Source: a virus
Strand: one strand, 5' to 3'
DNA: 61,145 bases
Virus record (IMG/VR): IMGVR_UViG_3300027844_000688
Location: 1-61,145 of that record
Positions 1 through 7,505 of the stretch are shown here, one piece after another (position 1 is the first letter of the stretch; each line of letters starts with the position of its first letter). The position numbers were made by a program, and so were the translations under genes. Under the pieces are notes generated by a model. The model did no database searches, was not told the DNA's origin, and saw nothing but the letters and a program-made list of their open reading frames with translations.

Positions 1-636
1 ACCGTTGACAGTCAGGTTGCCCGCAACCGTCACAGCACCAGCGAAGGCCGCCAGCTTGTCCTTGTCAATCGTGAGAGCCGGTGCCAAAACTGCATTAGTA
101 GCTTCCGTCTGGAAGATAATGGACCGCTCATCGCCAGCATTGATATACATCGACGAGGCACCACCTGTAATGGTGTTCGCCTTGATGCTCATATCCTCGA
201 TGTTGACCGAAGCAGTGCTCGTCAGAGCAGCGATGACCACGTTGCCCGCAGTAGTCTTGAGAGAAGCACTCGACCCACCAAGAATGTCGAGCCCAGCGAC
301 ACCCTCAATGCTGAAGGCTCCACTCACGGTCTTGCTAATGCTCTGAGGGCCAGCGGTATCGAGGGTGAGGTTGGCTGAAGCGACAATGGCCCCGTCAGCC
401 GAAAACTCGCCGCCAACGTGAAGCTGGCCGCCAATCTTGGCTCCGTGAGTTACCTCAAGAGCAAGATCGTTGGCAGCGCCGAAGTTGAAAAGCATGGGGA
501 CAGCGAGCGAGTTGACAAGAAGGTTGCTCGGAGTTCGTTGAGAACCCTTGAAGAGTTGCACAAACTTGTTTTCTGCCATCCCGTTCGTGTTGAATGAGTC
601 GAATGTGTTGTCGTTAGCGTAAGATGGAAAAGACAT
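1..636 (-). CDS. Fibre-like virion structural protein, C-terminus cut by window edge
   Basis: Reading leftward from ATG at 636, the frame is open to base 1 (212 codons), so the gene continues outside the window. A good ribosome site (GGGAG) lies about 10 bases upstream. The product starts MSFPSYANDNTFDSFN and becomes rich in small and alternating hydrophobic residues (for example LHVGGEFSADGAIVASANLT, then AGAVTVAGNLTVNG). Such short beta-strand repeats, with phrases like 'VGGxxTADGA' and 'VAGNLTVNG', are typical of phage tail-fibre or spike shafts and of tail-associated repeat proteins. I infer a tail or capsid fibre. There are no catalytic motifs. It lies downstream of the head genes on the same strand. 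Confidence 0.75.
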   Translation of the reverse strand, partial: MSFPSYANDNTFDSFNTNGMAENKFVQLFKGSQRTPSNLLVNSLAVPMLFNFGAANDLALEVTHGAKIGGQLHVGGEFSADGAIVASANLTLDTAGPQSISKTVSGAFSIEGVAGLDILGGSSASLKTTAGNVVIAALTSTASVNIEDMSIKANTITGGASSMYINAGDERSIIFQTEATNAVLAPALTIDKDKLAAFAGAVTVAGNLTVNG

Positions 637-810
637 GGTTTTTTTCTCCCGAAAAGTTGTTGCGCCGTTAGATGCGTGGGCAGACGCATAAGCACGTCAA
701 CCGTAGTATTGGTCCGTCGAACCGTCCGCCGTAGGGGGCGGTCATACATTCACATTCAATCGATACATCTCATCGGGAGATGTCGGCGTTGCCGGAATCA
801 GACCGGCTTC

Positions 811-830
811 ACCCTATATAGTGAGATATT
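811..830 (-). promoter_or_regulatory. Possible promoter element before the fibre-like gene
   Basis: The 211-base gap between the genes at 1-636 and 848-1399 contains, on the minus strand, CTCACTATATAGGG. It resembles both a TATA-type -10 region and the core of a T7-like promoter. A short hairpin (GCCGG/CCGGC) follows. I see no good -35 box and no single-subunit RNA polymerase in the window, so this is only a candidate. Confidence 0.25.
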
Positions 831-847
831 GGACAGCTATTGTGGGT

Positions 848-1399
848 TTAGAAGTCAGGAGCAGAAACTCGGCGCTTCTTTTTTGAGCCGCCCTCATCGG
901 TAGAGGTACTTTGCCCTGGATCTTCGATTGCTGTCTTCTCTGCGGGTTCTTCAGCTTTCTTGGCCTCGACCTTCTTCGGCTTCCAAGACGCTGATGCTTT
1001 CCCTTCGGCTACCATCTTATCGATGACGGCTCTGCCTGTGACTTTCCCTTCGTCCCCAGCTTCCTCTGACGCCTCTGCTTTGGGAGGTGCTTCTGCCTCA
1101 ACTTGAGGTGCTTCTGCTTCCACGCCCTCTCGTTGCGCCAGGAAGCCCTTGGCCTTGACCAACTCATCGGCCTCTTTCTGGAACTCTATGATCCGAGCTT
1201 CCGCCTTCTTGCGGACCTCATCTCGTTCCGTCTCAAGGCTTTTGACCTCATCGAAGATGCCAGCTTCTCGGATAAGCTCCACGATCTGTTCTTGGACCTC
1301 GCCATGATAGGCTTGGAACTTCTCCCCAATCTGGTTGACCTCTTCTTGCATAGAAGCAAGTCGTTGGTCGATGAAGGCGATGTCATCAGTACGGGGCAT
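848..1399 (-). CDS. Charged coiled-coil protein, unknown function
   Basis: A 183-residue product beginning MPRTDDIAFIDQRLASMQEE. Residues about 5-100 are predicted by eye to be a long helical coiled coil (heptad-like Leu/Ile/Val among Glu/Lys). The tail is low-complexity, rich in Ala, Glu and Lys, and ends in a basic KKKRR stretch. I chose ATG at 1399 because AGGAG sits seven bases before it. The same frame extends to an ATG at 1516, which would add a very basic 39-residue leader (many KR pairs). No family is recognised. It lies between the DUF5659-like gene and the fibre-like gene in the head region. Confidence 0.7.
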   Translation of the reverse strand: MPRTDDIAFIDQRLASMQEEVNQIGEKFQAYHGEVQEQIVELIREAGIFDEVKSLETERDEVRKKAEARIIEFQKEADELVKAKGFLAQREGVEAEAPQVEAEAPPKAEASEEAGDEGKVTGRAVIDKMVAEGKASASWKPKKVEAKKAEEPAEKTAIEDPGQSTSTDEGGSKKKRRVSAPDF

Positions 1400-1532
1400 T
1401 AGAGTCTCCTGGGGACTGTGGGGCTTGCGAGTCCGTTTGCGTTTGAGGGCTTTCTCCCGCTTGCGCTTATCACGCTGACGAGAGACGTTTCTCTTCTTCC
1501 CGCTGACTTTACCCATGATCCAGCCATCCCGT

Positions 1533-1787
1533 TCAAGAACGCCGCTTCTTTGCTTGGCTTGCGACCTTTACGAAGTCGTGCATGGTCTTACAAGCGGCAT
1601 CGTATTGTTGCTCTGAAGAACCGGGGTACTGGTTCAACGTATCTTGGGCGACATTTTCATCGTTATCAAAAATGAACACGACTTCTTGCCGGTCGTTTAT
1701 GTCCGTGCCCTGAAACTTCACACCACGGGCAACCAGAAACCCCGCCAGTCGAAAGTCTGTGAGTCGGATATCTTTCTTTTCAGACAA
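1533..1787 (-). CDS. Small DUF5659-like protein
   Basis: An 84-residue protein using a TTG start (GGAG eight bases upstream). The pattern 'DFRLAGFLVARGVKF' followed by 'EVVFIFDNDE' and a C-terminal helix 'YDAACKTMHDFVKVA' fits the small phage family DUF5659, whose members have a short beta-hairpin and two helices. Its function is unknown. It is the first gene after the capsid terminator at 1957-1994, so it probably has its own promoter in the gap 1788-1956. Confidence 0.75.
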   Translation of the reverse strand: MSEKKDIRLTDFRLAGFLVARGVKFQGTDINDRQEVVFIFDNDENVAQDTLNQYPGSSEQQYDAACKTMHDFVKVASQAKKRRS

Positions 1788-1817
1788 GGCTCACTCCTTC
1801 ACCTATGAGGCTTTGGT

Positions 1818-1838
1818 TGGGGGATACATTGTCCCCCA
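1818..1838. promoter_or_regulatory. Perfect hairpin in the gap upstream of the DUF5659-like gene
   Basis: TGGGGGA, seven loop bases, TCCCCCA: a perfect 7-bp inverted repeat just 5' of the minus-strand gene starting at 1787. It may be an operator or a 5' mRNA structure. The rest of 1839-1956 shows no clear sigma-70 boxes. Confidence 0.35.
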
Positions 1839-1956
1839 GCATTCATTACCACAGGGCTATCAATCAACTACCAAGACACTGTGGGGCTTCCCCCCAACGA
1901 ACGGATAGAAGTTTTTTAGGGCCGAGATTAGATTGGAGTGGATAGAGTCAAAATGA

Positions 1957-1994
1957 GAAAACCCGGCCTCCCCCAAAGGAGAGACCGGGTTTTC
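1957..1994. terminator. Bidirectional intrinsic terminator after the major capsid gene
   Basis: A 10-bp perfect stem GAAAACCCGG / CCGGGTTTTC with a CTCC/GGAG inner stem, flanked by A and T runs on both sides. It sits 26 bases beyond the stop of the leftward capsid gene and should end the head-gene transcript. Confidence 0.85.
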
Positions 1995-2019
1995 AATAGG
2001 GACTAACTCGAAGTTGAAA

Positions 2020-2892
2020 CTATCGAGTCACGGTCAGGCGGGTCAGACCACGGGGGTTGTACGCCCCGATACCCAAGTTCTCGAACACACTGAACCCGAT
2101 GGTACGAGCCTTCGGATCATCTGCCGAGAGAACCGTCAACTCGGTACGGACAGGAATCCGACCGAACATCTCGGGCTCACAGCAAACGTACACCGTGCCC
2201 ACAGGAACCAGACGGCTGGTAATGATCTGGGCACCCCAAAGGGTAGCCTGGAGACCAGTCTTCAGCAGTGTGGCCTGGGATTCGATGTCCAGGATGTCCC
2301 GACCGAACTTGCGAATATCAGCGTAGTCACGGGCGTTCATAAACACCCGAGCCACACGGAGATCGTGTCGTTCAATCAGAGCAAAGGCATCTGCCAGTAC
2401 CGAACCGGAAAGCGGAGCCACGACCGGCTGGTCGGGGTTCGTACCTGCGGAGATACTGTCGTAACCACTGGTTGCGATGCTATCCAGAACAGCGAACACA
2501 CGTTCGTCCTCGGCGGCCTGAATCTGCGCTCGGGCAAGATCCTGGGCACGCTCAATGAGGTCGAAACGACGCTCCTTGATCTGGGTCAGCGGAATCTCGG
2601 GGTTCGAGGCAATCTCGAACAACGGGAAAATCACACGCCTGGGCTTGGTGATTGCCAGAATGTTCTGACCTTCTTCACCCACAACAAAGGCCGTCACATC
2701 GGGATCTTTGTCGTAGATTGGAAGCGCACCGTCAGGAAGCTGCTCGACCAAGAAGGTCTTGCGCCCAACGGCACTGTAATCACGCCGAGTACGGAGTGGT
2801 TGGGTCATGGAGGCAGCGAGCTTGGCTCGACCCTGTGGGGTCTTGATGTAGTCGCTGATGATTTTTTGCTTTACAGCATTGTTGACACTCAT
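2020..2892 (-). CDS. Major capsid protein (HK97-like fold)
   Basis: 290 residues, preceded by a strong ribosome site (AAGGAGGGCTGAACA, then ATG) and followed by a strong terminator, as expected for the most abundant virion protein. The body reads like a phage major head protein: a helical N-arm, 'MTQPLRTRRDYSAVGRKTF', the long spine-like helix around 'RRFDLIERAQDLARAQIQAAEDERVFAVLDS' (split here for length; residues about 108-138), then 'VARVFMNARDYADIRKFG' and 'GAQIITSRLVPVGTVYV', which resemble the A-domain region of HK97-type capsid proteins. It lies downstream of protease and scaffold genes, the usual position for this protein. Confidence 0.85.
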   Translation of the reverse strand: MSVNNAVKQKIISDYIKTPQGRAKLAASMTQPLRTRRDYSAVGRKTFLVEQLPDGALPIYDKDPDVTAFVVGEEGQNILAITKPRRVIFPLFEIASNPEIPLTQIKERRFDLIERAQDLARAQIQAAEDERVFAVLDSIATSGYDSISAGTNPDQPVVAPLSGSVLADAFALIERHDLRVARVFMNARDYADIRKFGRDILDIESQATLLKTGLQATLWGAQIITSRLVPVGTVYVCCEPEMFGRIPVRTELTVLSADDPKARTIGFSVFENLGIGAYNPRGLTRLTVTR

Positions 2893-2905
2893 TGTTCAGC
2901 CCTCC

Positions 2906-3523
2906 TTATACGCGCTGGTCGTAGACCAGTTCGGTCTGGGTTGAATCGGGCGGCATCTTGAGAACACCGATCAGCGTATTGAAACCAGTACCGGTTGCAC
3001 CAGAATCACTGAATCCAGCGTTGTTCGCATCGTCGTGTGCGTTGTCAGCCGCAACGACGTTGGTCAAGTAGCCATTGAGAGATGCCACCAACCCGTCAGA
3101 GACGGAATAGGTAATATCAACACCACTGTTGAGATTAGCCGTCTCATAAAGAGCATTGGCATACGTTCCCTGACCAGAGATGTATGGTCCCTTACCAGAG
3201 GCGGTGCCCGGGGTGTTCTCAAACGAGTTACCGTTCGCACTGTTGATGAAGACACCAAGTACGACTGTATCTGCGCTTGCCTCGGGGCCACCAACATAGT
3301 TGGAACCCTCATCGGGGCGAGCGAAACATACAGAACCAGAGAGGACACCATTAGATGTGGTGTCAACCTGATCCGAAGTACCGGTTGTAGTATTAGGCGG
3401 GTTGTCCTGGGTGAAGCTATCTGCTGTCAGGACGCCCGTGGTATTACGAATACCAACGTGCAAAATCCGTAGCGCAGAGCTACTCTCAGTCCAACCACCA
3501 CTTGCCTGTCCAAGCAAAGGCAT
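2906..3523 (-). CDS. Putative virion protein next to the capsid gene
   Basis: 205 residues, with AGGAGAAAGATT before the ATG. The composition is rich in Gly, Ser, Thr and Asn with few charged residues (for example 'SGVDITYSVSDGLVASLNGY'), like a beta-rich surface or decoration protein. It ends 13 bases before the capsid start, so the two are probably translated from one message. A terminator at 3570-3588 separates it from the scaffold-like gene, suggesting its own promoter in 3524-3569. No family is recognised; head decoration is the likeliest role by position. Confidence 0.7.
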   Translation of the reverse strand: MPLLGQASGGWTESSSALRILHVGIRNTTGVLTADSFTQDNPPNTTTGTSDQVDTTSNGVLSGSVCFARPDEGSNYVGGPEASADTVVLGVFINSANGNSFENTPGTASGKGPYISGQGTYANALYETANLNSGVDITYSVSDGLVASLNGYLTNVVAADNAHDDANNAGFSDSGATGTGFNTLIGVLKMPPDSTQTELVYDQRV

Positions 3524-3569
3524 AATCTTTCTCCTACCTATGCTCCCTGTTTACAGGGGGCGGTTGATG

Positions 3570-3588
3570 AAAACGCTCAAAGCGTTTT
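3570..3588. terminator. Intrinsic terminator between scaffold-like and capsid transcripts
   Basis: AAAACGCT, loop CAA, AGCGTTTT: a perfect 8-bp stem with T runs on both strands. It lies downstream of the scaffold-like gene that ends at 3724 and upstream of the gene starting at 3523. Confidence 0.8.
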
Positions 3589-3640
3589 TTGTGAGAGACC
3601 ATCCCTCACACATAGTTAGCAAACTTATTGAATGAATATC

Positions 3641-3727
3641 GTAGGAAGTTTCCGAAAGTTAGCTCCCCCTGCTAAAAAACAGTCGCTAAATCGCAAGGGG
3701 AGGGTAACTTTCAAAGTTTCGTCCTAC
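3641..3727. repeat. Long imperfect inverted repeat beginning at the scaffold stop codon
   Basis: Arms 3641-3672 and 3693-3727 pair imperfectly over about 32 bases. The shared cores are GTAGGA, GAAAGTTA and TCCCC.TGC, with a 20-base A-rich loop. The right arm contains the TAG stop of the acidic scaffold-like gene. In the mRNA this would be a long stem just after that stop codon and before the terminator at 3570; an RNase processing site or stability element is possible. Confidence 0.5.
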
Positions 3728-5385
3728 GAGCCAAAGACGTTAGAAACGTCAGGAGCAGATTCCCACAGATTCGCAAGCTCGCTAATCTCACTGGCTGCGG
3801 TCTTGTTGACTGCACCAACGGACTTCACGCCCTTACTTGCCTTACGGGGCTGGGGACGCAGACGGGAAGCCTTCTTGGAAGATGCCTTCTCGTCATCGCC
3901 TTCGTCGGCATCGTCTTCATCGCCTTCGTCGGCTTCGTCGGCTTCGCCTTCGTCGGCATCACCCTCTTCCTCATCCTCACCAGCGAACTTGCCGCCGTAG
4001 AGGTTGGCAAGAAGATCGCCGTCCTCGGCCATGAGTTCCTCGGCCATCAGACCCATTGGATCTTCACCCAGGATCGGAGCCTCTTCACCCATTACGTCAC
4101 AGGCTTCGGATTCGGCCTCTTCTTCGGCCATCATCAGAGACTCAATGTTGGCCTCCATGTCAGCGTCGGAAGGACCAGCAGCCTGCTGTTCTTCAGCGAG
4201 CATCTCGGAAAGCATGTCCATCTCATCGGCACCGAGAGCGATAGCGAGACGCTGTAGAGCGGCCTTCTTGGAGGCTTCTTCTTCGGCCTCTTCTTCGGCT
4301 TCCTCTTCAGCTTCCTCTTCTGACTTCTTGGCCTTCTTGGAAGCTACTTCCTCTTCGGCCTCTTCGTCAGCTTCCTCTTCGGCCTCTTCCTCGGACTTCT
4401 TGGCTCGGAGGCGGCGGATACGTGCCTTCTTGGAGGCTTCCTCTTCCGCTTCCTCTTCGGCTTCCTCTTCGGCTTCCTCTTCGGCTTCCTCTTCGGCAGC
4501 CTTGGAGAAGGAACTACCGAGACCGGCAGCTACTTCATCACGGGAAAGGATGCCGTCACCATCGGTGTCGAGAGCAGCGAAAACAGCCATGCTTCCGCCC
4601 CACTCTTCGGCGGTAATGAAACCATCACCGTCCAGATCGTAGGCATCAAACATATCGTGGGCGGTTCCGCCCGTGGCTGCCTTGGCACCGTCTTCTTCGG
4701 CGAGCATCTCGGCGAGCATCGCTTCAGCAACGGCGGCTTCCGAGTCAACCTCTTCGGGTGCATCGGGAACAAGACCTGCGCTATCGGGAGCGAGTGTCTC
4801 GTCCGCTGGATCGTTCTGGTCTGCACGCATAGCCTGAAGCTCTGAACGCATAGCCTGAAGCTCTGACATTAGTTCGCCCTGGACACCTTCGTCCTCGGCC
4901 AACATTTCCTCACCGAGCATCTCGGCAAGAAGGTCACCATCAGCCTCTTCGTCAGCAGTAAAAAGACTCTGCTTCTGGAGGCGGGCGATACTGGCCTTGA
5001 TCTGGATGTCGGGGAGGTCCATCAGATCGAGAGCTTGATCTTCAATCTGTGCTGTGGTGGCGTTCTGTCCCAACATGGCCTGGGCAATACGGATGCACTT
5101 TGCAGCCTTACGCTCAACACTGGCACGGAGATCACGGGCCGACTTCAAGGCCGGGTGGTCGTGACCTTCATGGGGAACCGCAGGATGTTCGGCGTTCCCG
5201 TAAGGACCGGGGGTGGGATCTTCGGCCCACGACGAGGTGTCGCCATTCTCATAATCATGGGCATCAGGATCTTCCTGATGCGCCGGGTGATCATGGGTAT
5301 CAGCATCGGTATAACCAGGATTCGCCGGGGGTGGCGATGCCTGCTTCTGTTCTGCTGGGTTCCAAGTTTTGCGTGTACGTGCCAT
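3724..5385 (-). CDS. Acidic scaffold-like protein with two EF-hands and Glu-rich repeats
   Basis: 553 residues between the protease and capsid genes, where tailed phages usually encode scaffold. AAGGAG lies eight bases before ATG. Residues 1-80 are rich in His, Asp and Pro. Residues 80-190 are helical, including a repeated 'SELQAMR'. Residues 260-271 (DLDGDGFITAEE) and 283-294 (DTDGDGILSRDE) are two textbook calcium-binding EF-hand loops. Residues about 300-380 are EEEA repeats broken by basic patches, and the C-terminus is Asp/Glu-rich and then basic. The extreme acidity and helicity suit a capsid core or scaffold protein, degraded or expelled on maturation. The EF-hands suggest calcium-responsive assembly, which is inference. 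Highly abundant acidic internal proteins are the alternative. Confidence 0.75.
   Translation of the reverse strand: MARTRKTWNPAEQKQASPPPANPGYTDADTHDHPAHQEDPDAHDYENGDTSSWAEDPTPGPYGNAEHPAVPHEGHDHPALKSARDLRASVERKAAKCIRIAQAMLGQNATTAQIEDQALDLMDLPDIQIKASIARLQKQSLFTADEEADGDLLAEMLGEEMLAEDEGVQGELMSELQAMRSELQAMRADQNDPADETLAPDSAGLVPDAPEEVDSEAAVAEAMLAEMLAEEDGAKAATGGTAHDMFDAYDLDGDGFITAEEWGGSMAVFAALDTDGDGILSRDEVAAGLGSSFSKAAEEEAEEEAEEEAEEEAEEEASKKARIRRLRAKKSEEEAEEEADEEAEEEVASKKAKKSEEEAEEEAEEEAEEEASKKAALQRLAIALGADEMDMLSEMLAEEQQAAGPSDADMEANIESLMMAEEEAESEACDVMGEEAPILGEDPMGLMAEELMAEDGDLLANLYGGKFAGEDEEEGDADEGEADEADEGDEDDADEGDDEKASSKKASRLRPQPRKASKGVKSVGAVNKTAASEISELANLWESAPDVSNVFGS
4262..4500 (-). repeat. 12-bp tandem repeats encoding EEEA units
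   Basis: Within the scaffold-like gene, three runs (about 4276-4320, 4360-4405 and 4436-4498) repeat the 12-base unit TTCCTCTTCGGC (plus strand), coding for Glu-Glu-Glu-Ala. Such runs change copy number easily by slippage, so length may vary between isolates. Confidence 0.8.
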
Positions 5386-5386
5386 G

Positions 5387-6856
5387 TCAAGACTCCTTGT
5401 TCGGCGGTGTCGAATCGCTCATGTTGTTGTCCCTCACCGAAAGCAACTTTCCAAGCCGCATGAGGGTCATAGACTCTGAAACAGTAGGTTTTCTACCAAG
5501 TGATCCAGCGCAAGCATGGAGGTAACCCTCCAAGGAACCGTACCGATCAGTCGTGCCGACTTGTAGTGCGGTTCTATAGATACATCTCGGAATAGAAAGT
5601 CCAACGAAGTTATTGAAAGTTGCAACTTTGTTGATGAGGTCCGCATCTGTATCGCTCGACCTAATCAAAAGCTCCAAAGCTGCGTTGTAGCCCACTTTTC
5701 GCCGCTTTTCGGCGGCTTCTTTGATGACATTATCATTCAAAGCAGTGGAGGAACTTTCTGGTGACGGGTCAGGAGAAAGTTCATCTTTCAGTTCTTTCTT
5801 GCCCAACTCTTGGCGAATCTTTCCCTTGATTCGGTTGAGAATCATCTTCTGGACTTCAGACTCGAAGTCCCCAAGAGAGCCTCCAGCAGCATCGGGCTCG
5901 TCTCCGCCGCCACCTTCTTCCTCGTCGTCGCCCCACCCGGCATAAATGCCGTCACTCATATCGAGCATAGCGGCCTTTCGGCGGGTGTTCTCATCCCAAT
6001 CCTTTGGGGGAGTGGCGAGAACCCGCTGGGCCTTGCGAACAATGGTGGCGTCTATTTCTTGCGGTGAGAGGATGTTTCGCATCACAGCCCCACCGAAAGC
6101 GGGAGTTTCCACCCAAGAGGCTTCGATGAAATGAACTCCCCCGGTTGGATCAACTGAAGGGTGGCCGCAAAGTTCTGCGACTCGGTGTTTACTGCCGCCT
6201 TGGTCAAAGAACGTGTTGCCCTTCTCGTACCGAACATGCTTGCACATCTCGGTCTCATCAGCGGCGACATGCCCACATTTGGTGCAGATGGTGAAGTCAA
6301 CGGTACAACCCATCGACATCGAGGCCATCTTGCCGCCCTCGATAGACTTGACCAGATCAGTGTTCTTTCGGTCCGTGGCGATCAAAATATCGATGTAGAC
6401 GCTATCCCCGATATCACGGGCGCAGGCGTCAATGATCCTGCCTCTCGACAAGTCCTCGACTTGGACATGCTCCACGAAGTTGTGGGCTCCAATGAACGTC
6501 CGGTAGCTCTTGAGCAGAACGTCCCGATCCCAGCTATCGAGGTTGTTATTGATGAAACGGTCACACTCGGGCTTGATGCGGAAGTTGGGGAACTTCCGGT
6601 TGACCCGAAAGCCGTCTTCAGTCACCGACCCCATCTTCATGTTGGATACATCATAGGTATCCACAGAGGCCACGATAGTAGCGTGGGTCAATAGGAACTG
6701 TTCGGGGTTGAACTTCGTATCGAAGATCTCCCCGGCTTGGTCAATCAAGTTGACCGAGAGTTGGGTCTGGATACTTGCTGTGCGGATGGTCTTCCATGTC
6801 TTCTTATCGACACGGGGTTGAACAACAGTCGCACGGGCATACTTGAGGAACGCCAT
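5387..6856 (-). CDS. Prohead (capsid maturation) protease, long form
   Basis: 489 residues; its stop is one base from the start of the scaffold-like gene. The region 'SYRTFIGAHNFVEH' (residues 118-130), then 'GDSVYIDILIATDRKNTDLV' and 'KMASMSMGCTVDFTICTKCG' (about 176-195) matches the pattern of herpesvirus-like prohead serine proteases: a His after the first strands and a Ser in a 'xSMGC' strand. The following 'CTKCGHVAADETEMCKH' adds a Cys/His cluster seen in large-phage members. The C-terminal 200 residues are acidic and helical with no known domain, and could be a self-cleaved scaffold segment. The expected role is processing the scaffold, and perhaps tagged internal proteins, during head maturation. 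Confidence 0.75.
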   Translation of the reverse strand: MAFLKYARATVVQPRVDKKTWKTIRTASIQTQLSVNLIDQAGEIFDTKFNPEQFLLTHATIVASVDTYDVSNMKMGSVTEDGFRVNRKFPNFRIKPECDRFINNNLDSWDRDVLLKSYRTFIGAHNFVEHVQVEDLSRGRIIDACARDIGDSVYIDILIATDRKNTDLVKSIEGGKMASMSMGCTVDFTICTKCGHVAADETEMCKHVRYEKGNTFFDQGGSKHRVAELCGHPSVDPTGGVHFIEASWVETPAFGGAVMRNILSPQEIDATIVRKAQRVLATPPKDWDENTRRKAAMLDMSDGIYAGWGDDEEEGGGGDEPDAAGGSLGDFESEVQKMILNRIKGKIRQELGKKELKDELSPDPSPESSSTALNDNVIKEAAEKRRKVGYNAALELLIRSSDTDADLINKVATFNNFVGLSIPRCIYRTALQVGTTDRYGSLEGYLHACAGSLGRKPTVSESMTLMRLGKLLSVRDNNMSDSTPPNKES

Positions 6857-6857
6857 T

Positions 6858-7490
6858 TCAGCCTACCATCCCAAGAATGTCACAACGCTTGATCAAGAAC
6901 ATGCAGGAAGGGCAACCCATGAGCTTCTCACTCATGCCGCTCTCCCGCTTGTAGATCGCCTTGCGAAGCGAACCTGACCCGCACTTTGGGCAGCCAAAGT
7001 CGCTACTGGTTGTCTCGCTCTTCGTCGCCCGATACTTTCGATCCAACGCCGCCCAGTACAAAGCCTTCTTCACATGGGCTTCTGCTACTCGTTGAGAGAG
7101 ATGAGCCTCAATCCTGGCTGTACGGCGTTGCTCACGTTCAGCATCTTCCTCATCGTCGTCCACCATAAAGGTTGGAAGTGGAGTGTCGGGAGAGTTGCGT
7201 GAGGGATCGGGACCACCTGGAACTTCCACTGAACCTGCCCCGCCGGGGACAGAATCGTGGTGGGGTTCGTTTACGGGTGAGTCCTGTCGGATGCGCTGGA
7301 GGTCTTCAACAGGGTATCGCTTGTTGCCGTATGCGAACTCCACATCGACCATACCAATAGCAGGGAACACCGACACCACTCGGCCAGACACCATAGAGTC
7401 TGCACCAAAAGGAGCAACAGCATCCCCGACAGAGAACTCCGAAGCTCTCTGTTGGTAATCAATATAGACGGTGGCTGACCGCTCGGACAC
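6858..7490 (-). CDS. Zinc-ribbon protein with small beta-barrel-like N-terminus
   Basis: 210 residues from a GTG start with GGAGG six bases upstream. Residues 15-70 look like an SH3-type barrel ('FSVGDAVAPFGADSMVSGRV', 'GMVDVEFAYGNKRYPVEDLQ'). The middle is Pro/Ser-rich and acidic. The C-terminus has CPKCGSG and CPSC, a four-Cys zinc ribbon. It lies between the giant polyvalent protein and the protease, and is likely a virion-associated or DNA/RNA-binding accessory. No precise function is recognised. Confidence 0.7.
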   Translation of the reverse strand: MSERSATVYIDYQQRASEFSVGDAVAPFGADSMVSGRVVSVFPAIGMVDVEFAYGNKRYPVEDLQRIRQDSPVNEPHHDSVPGGAGSVEVPGGPDPSRNSPDTPLPTFMVDDDEEDAEREQRRTARIEAHLSQRVAEAHVKKALYWAALDRKYRATKSETTSSDFGCPKCGSGSLRKAIYKRESGMSEKLMGCPSCMFLIKRCDILGMVG

Positions 7491-7505
7491 AACAAACCTC
7501 CGTAA

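Noticed and set aside
2014-2961. Rightward 315-residue open frame opposite the major capsid gene
   Set aside because: It mirrors the capsid gene codon for codon, has no ribosome site, and its composition is that of an antisense frame.
4004-4642. Rightward Ser/Ala-rich 212-residue frame
   Set aside because: It is the antisense reading of the EEEA repeats (TTCCTCTTCGGC) in the scaffold-like gene.
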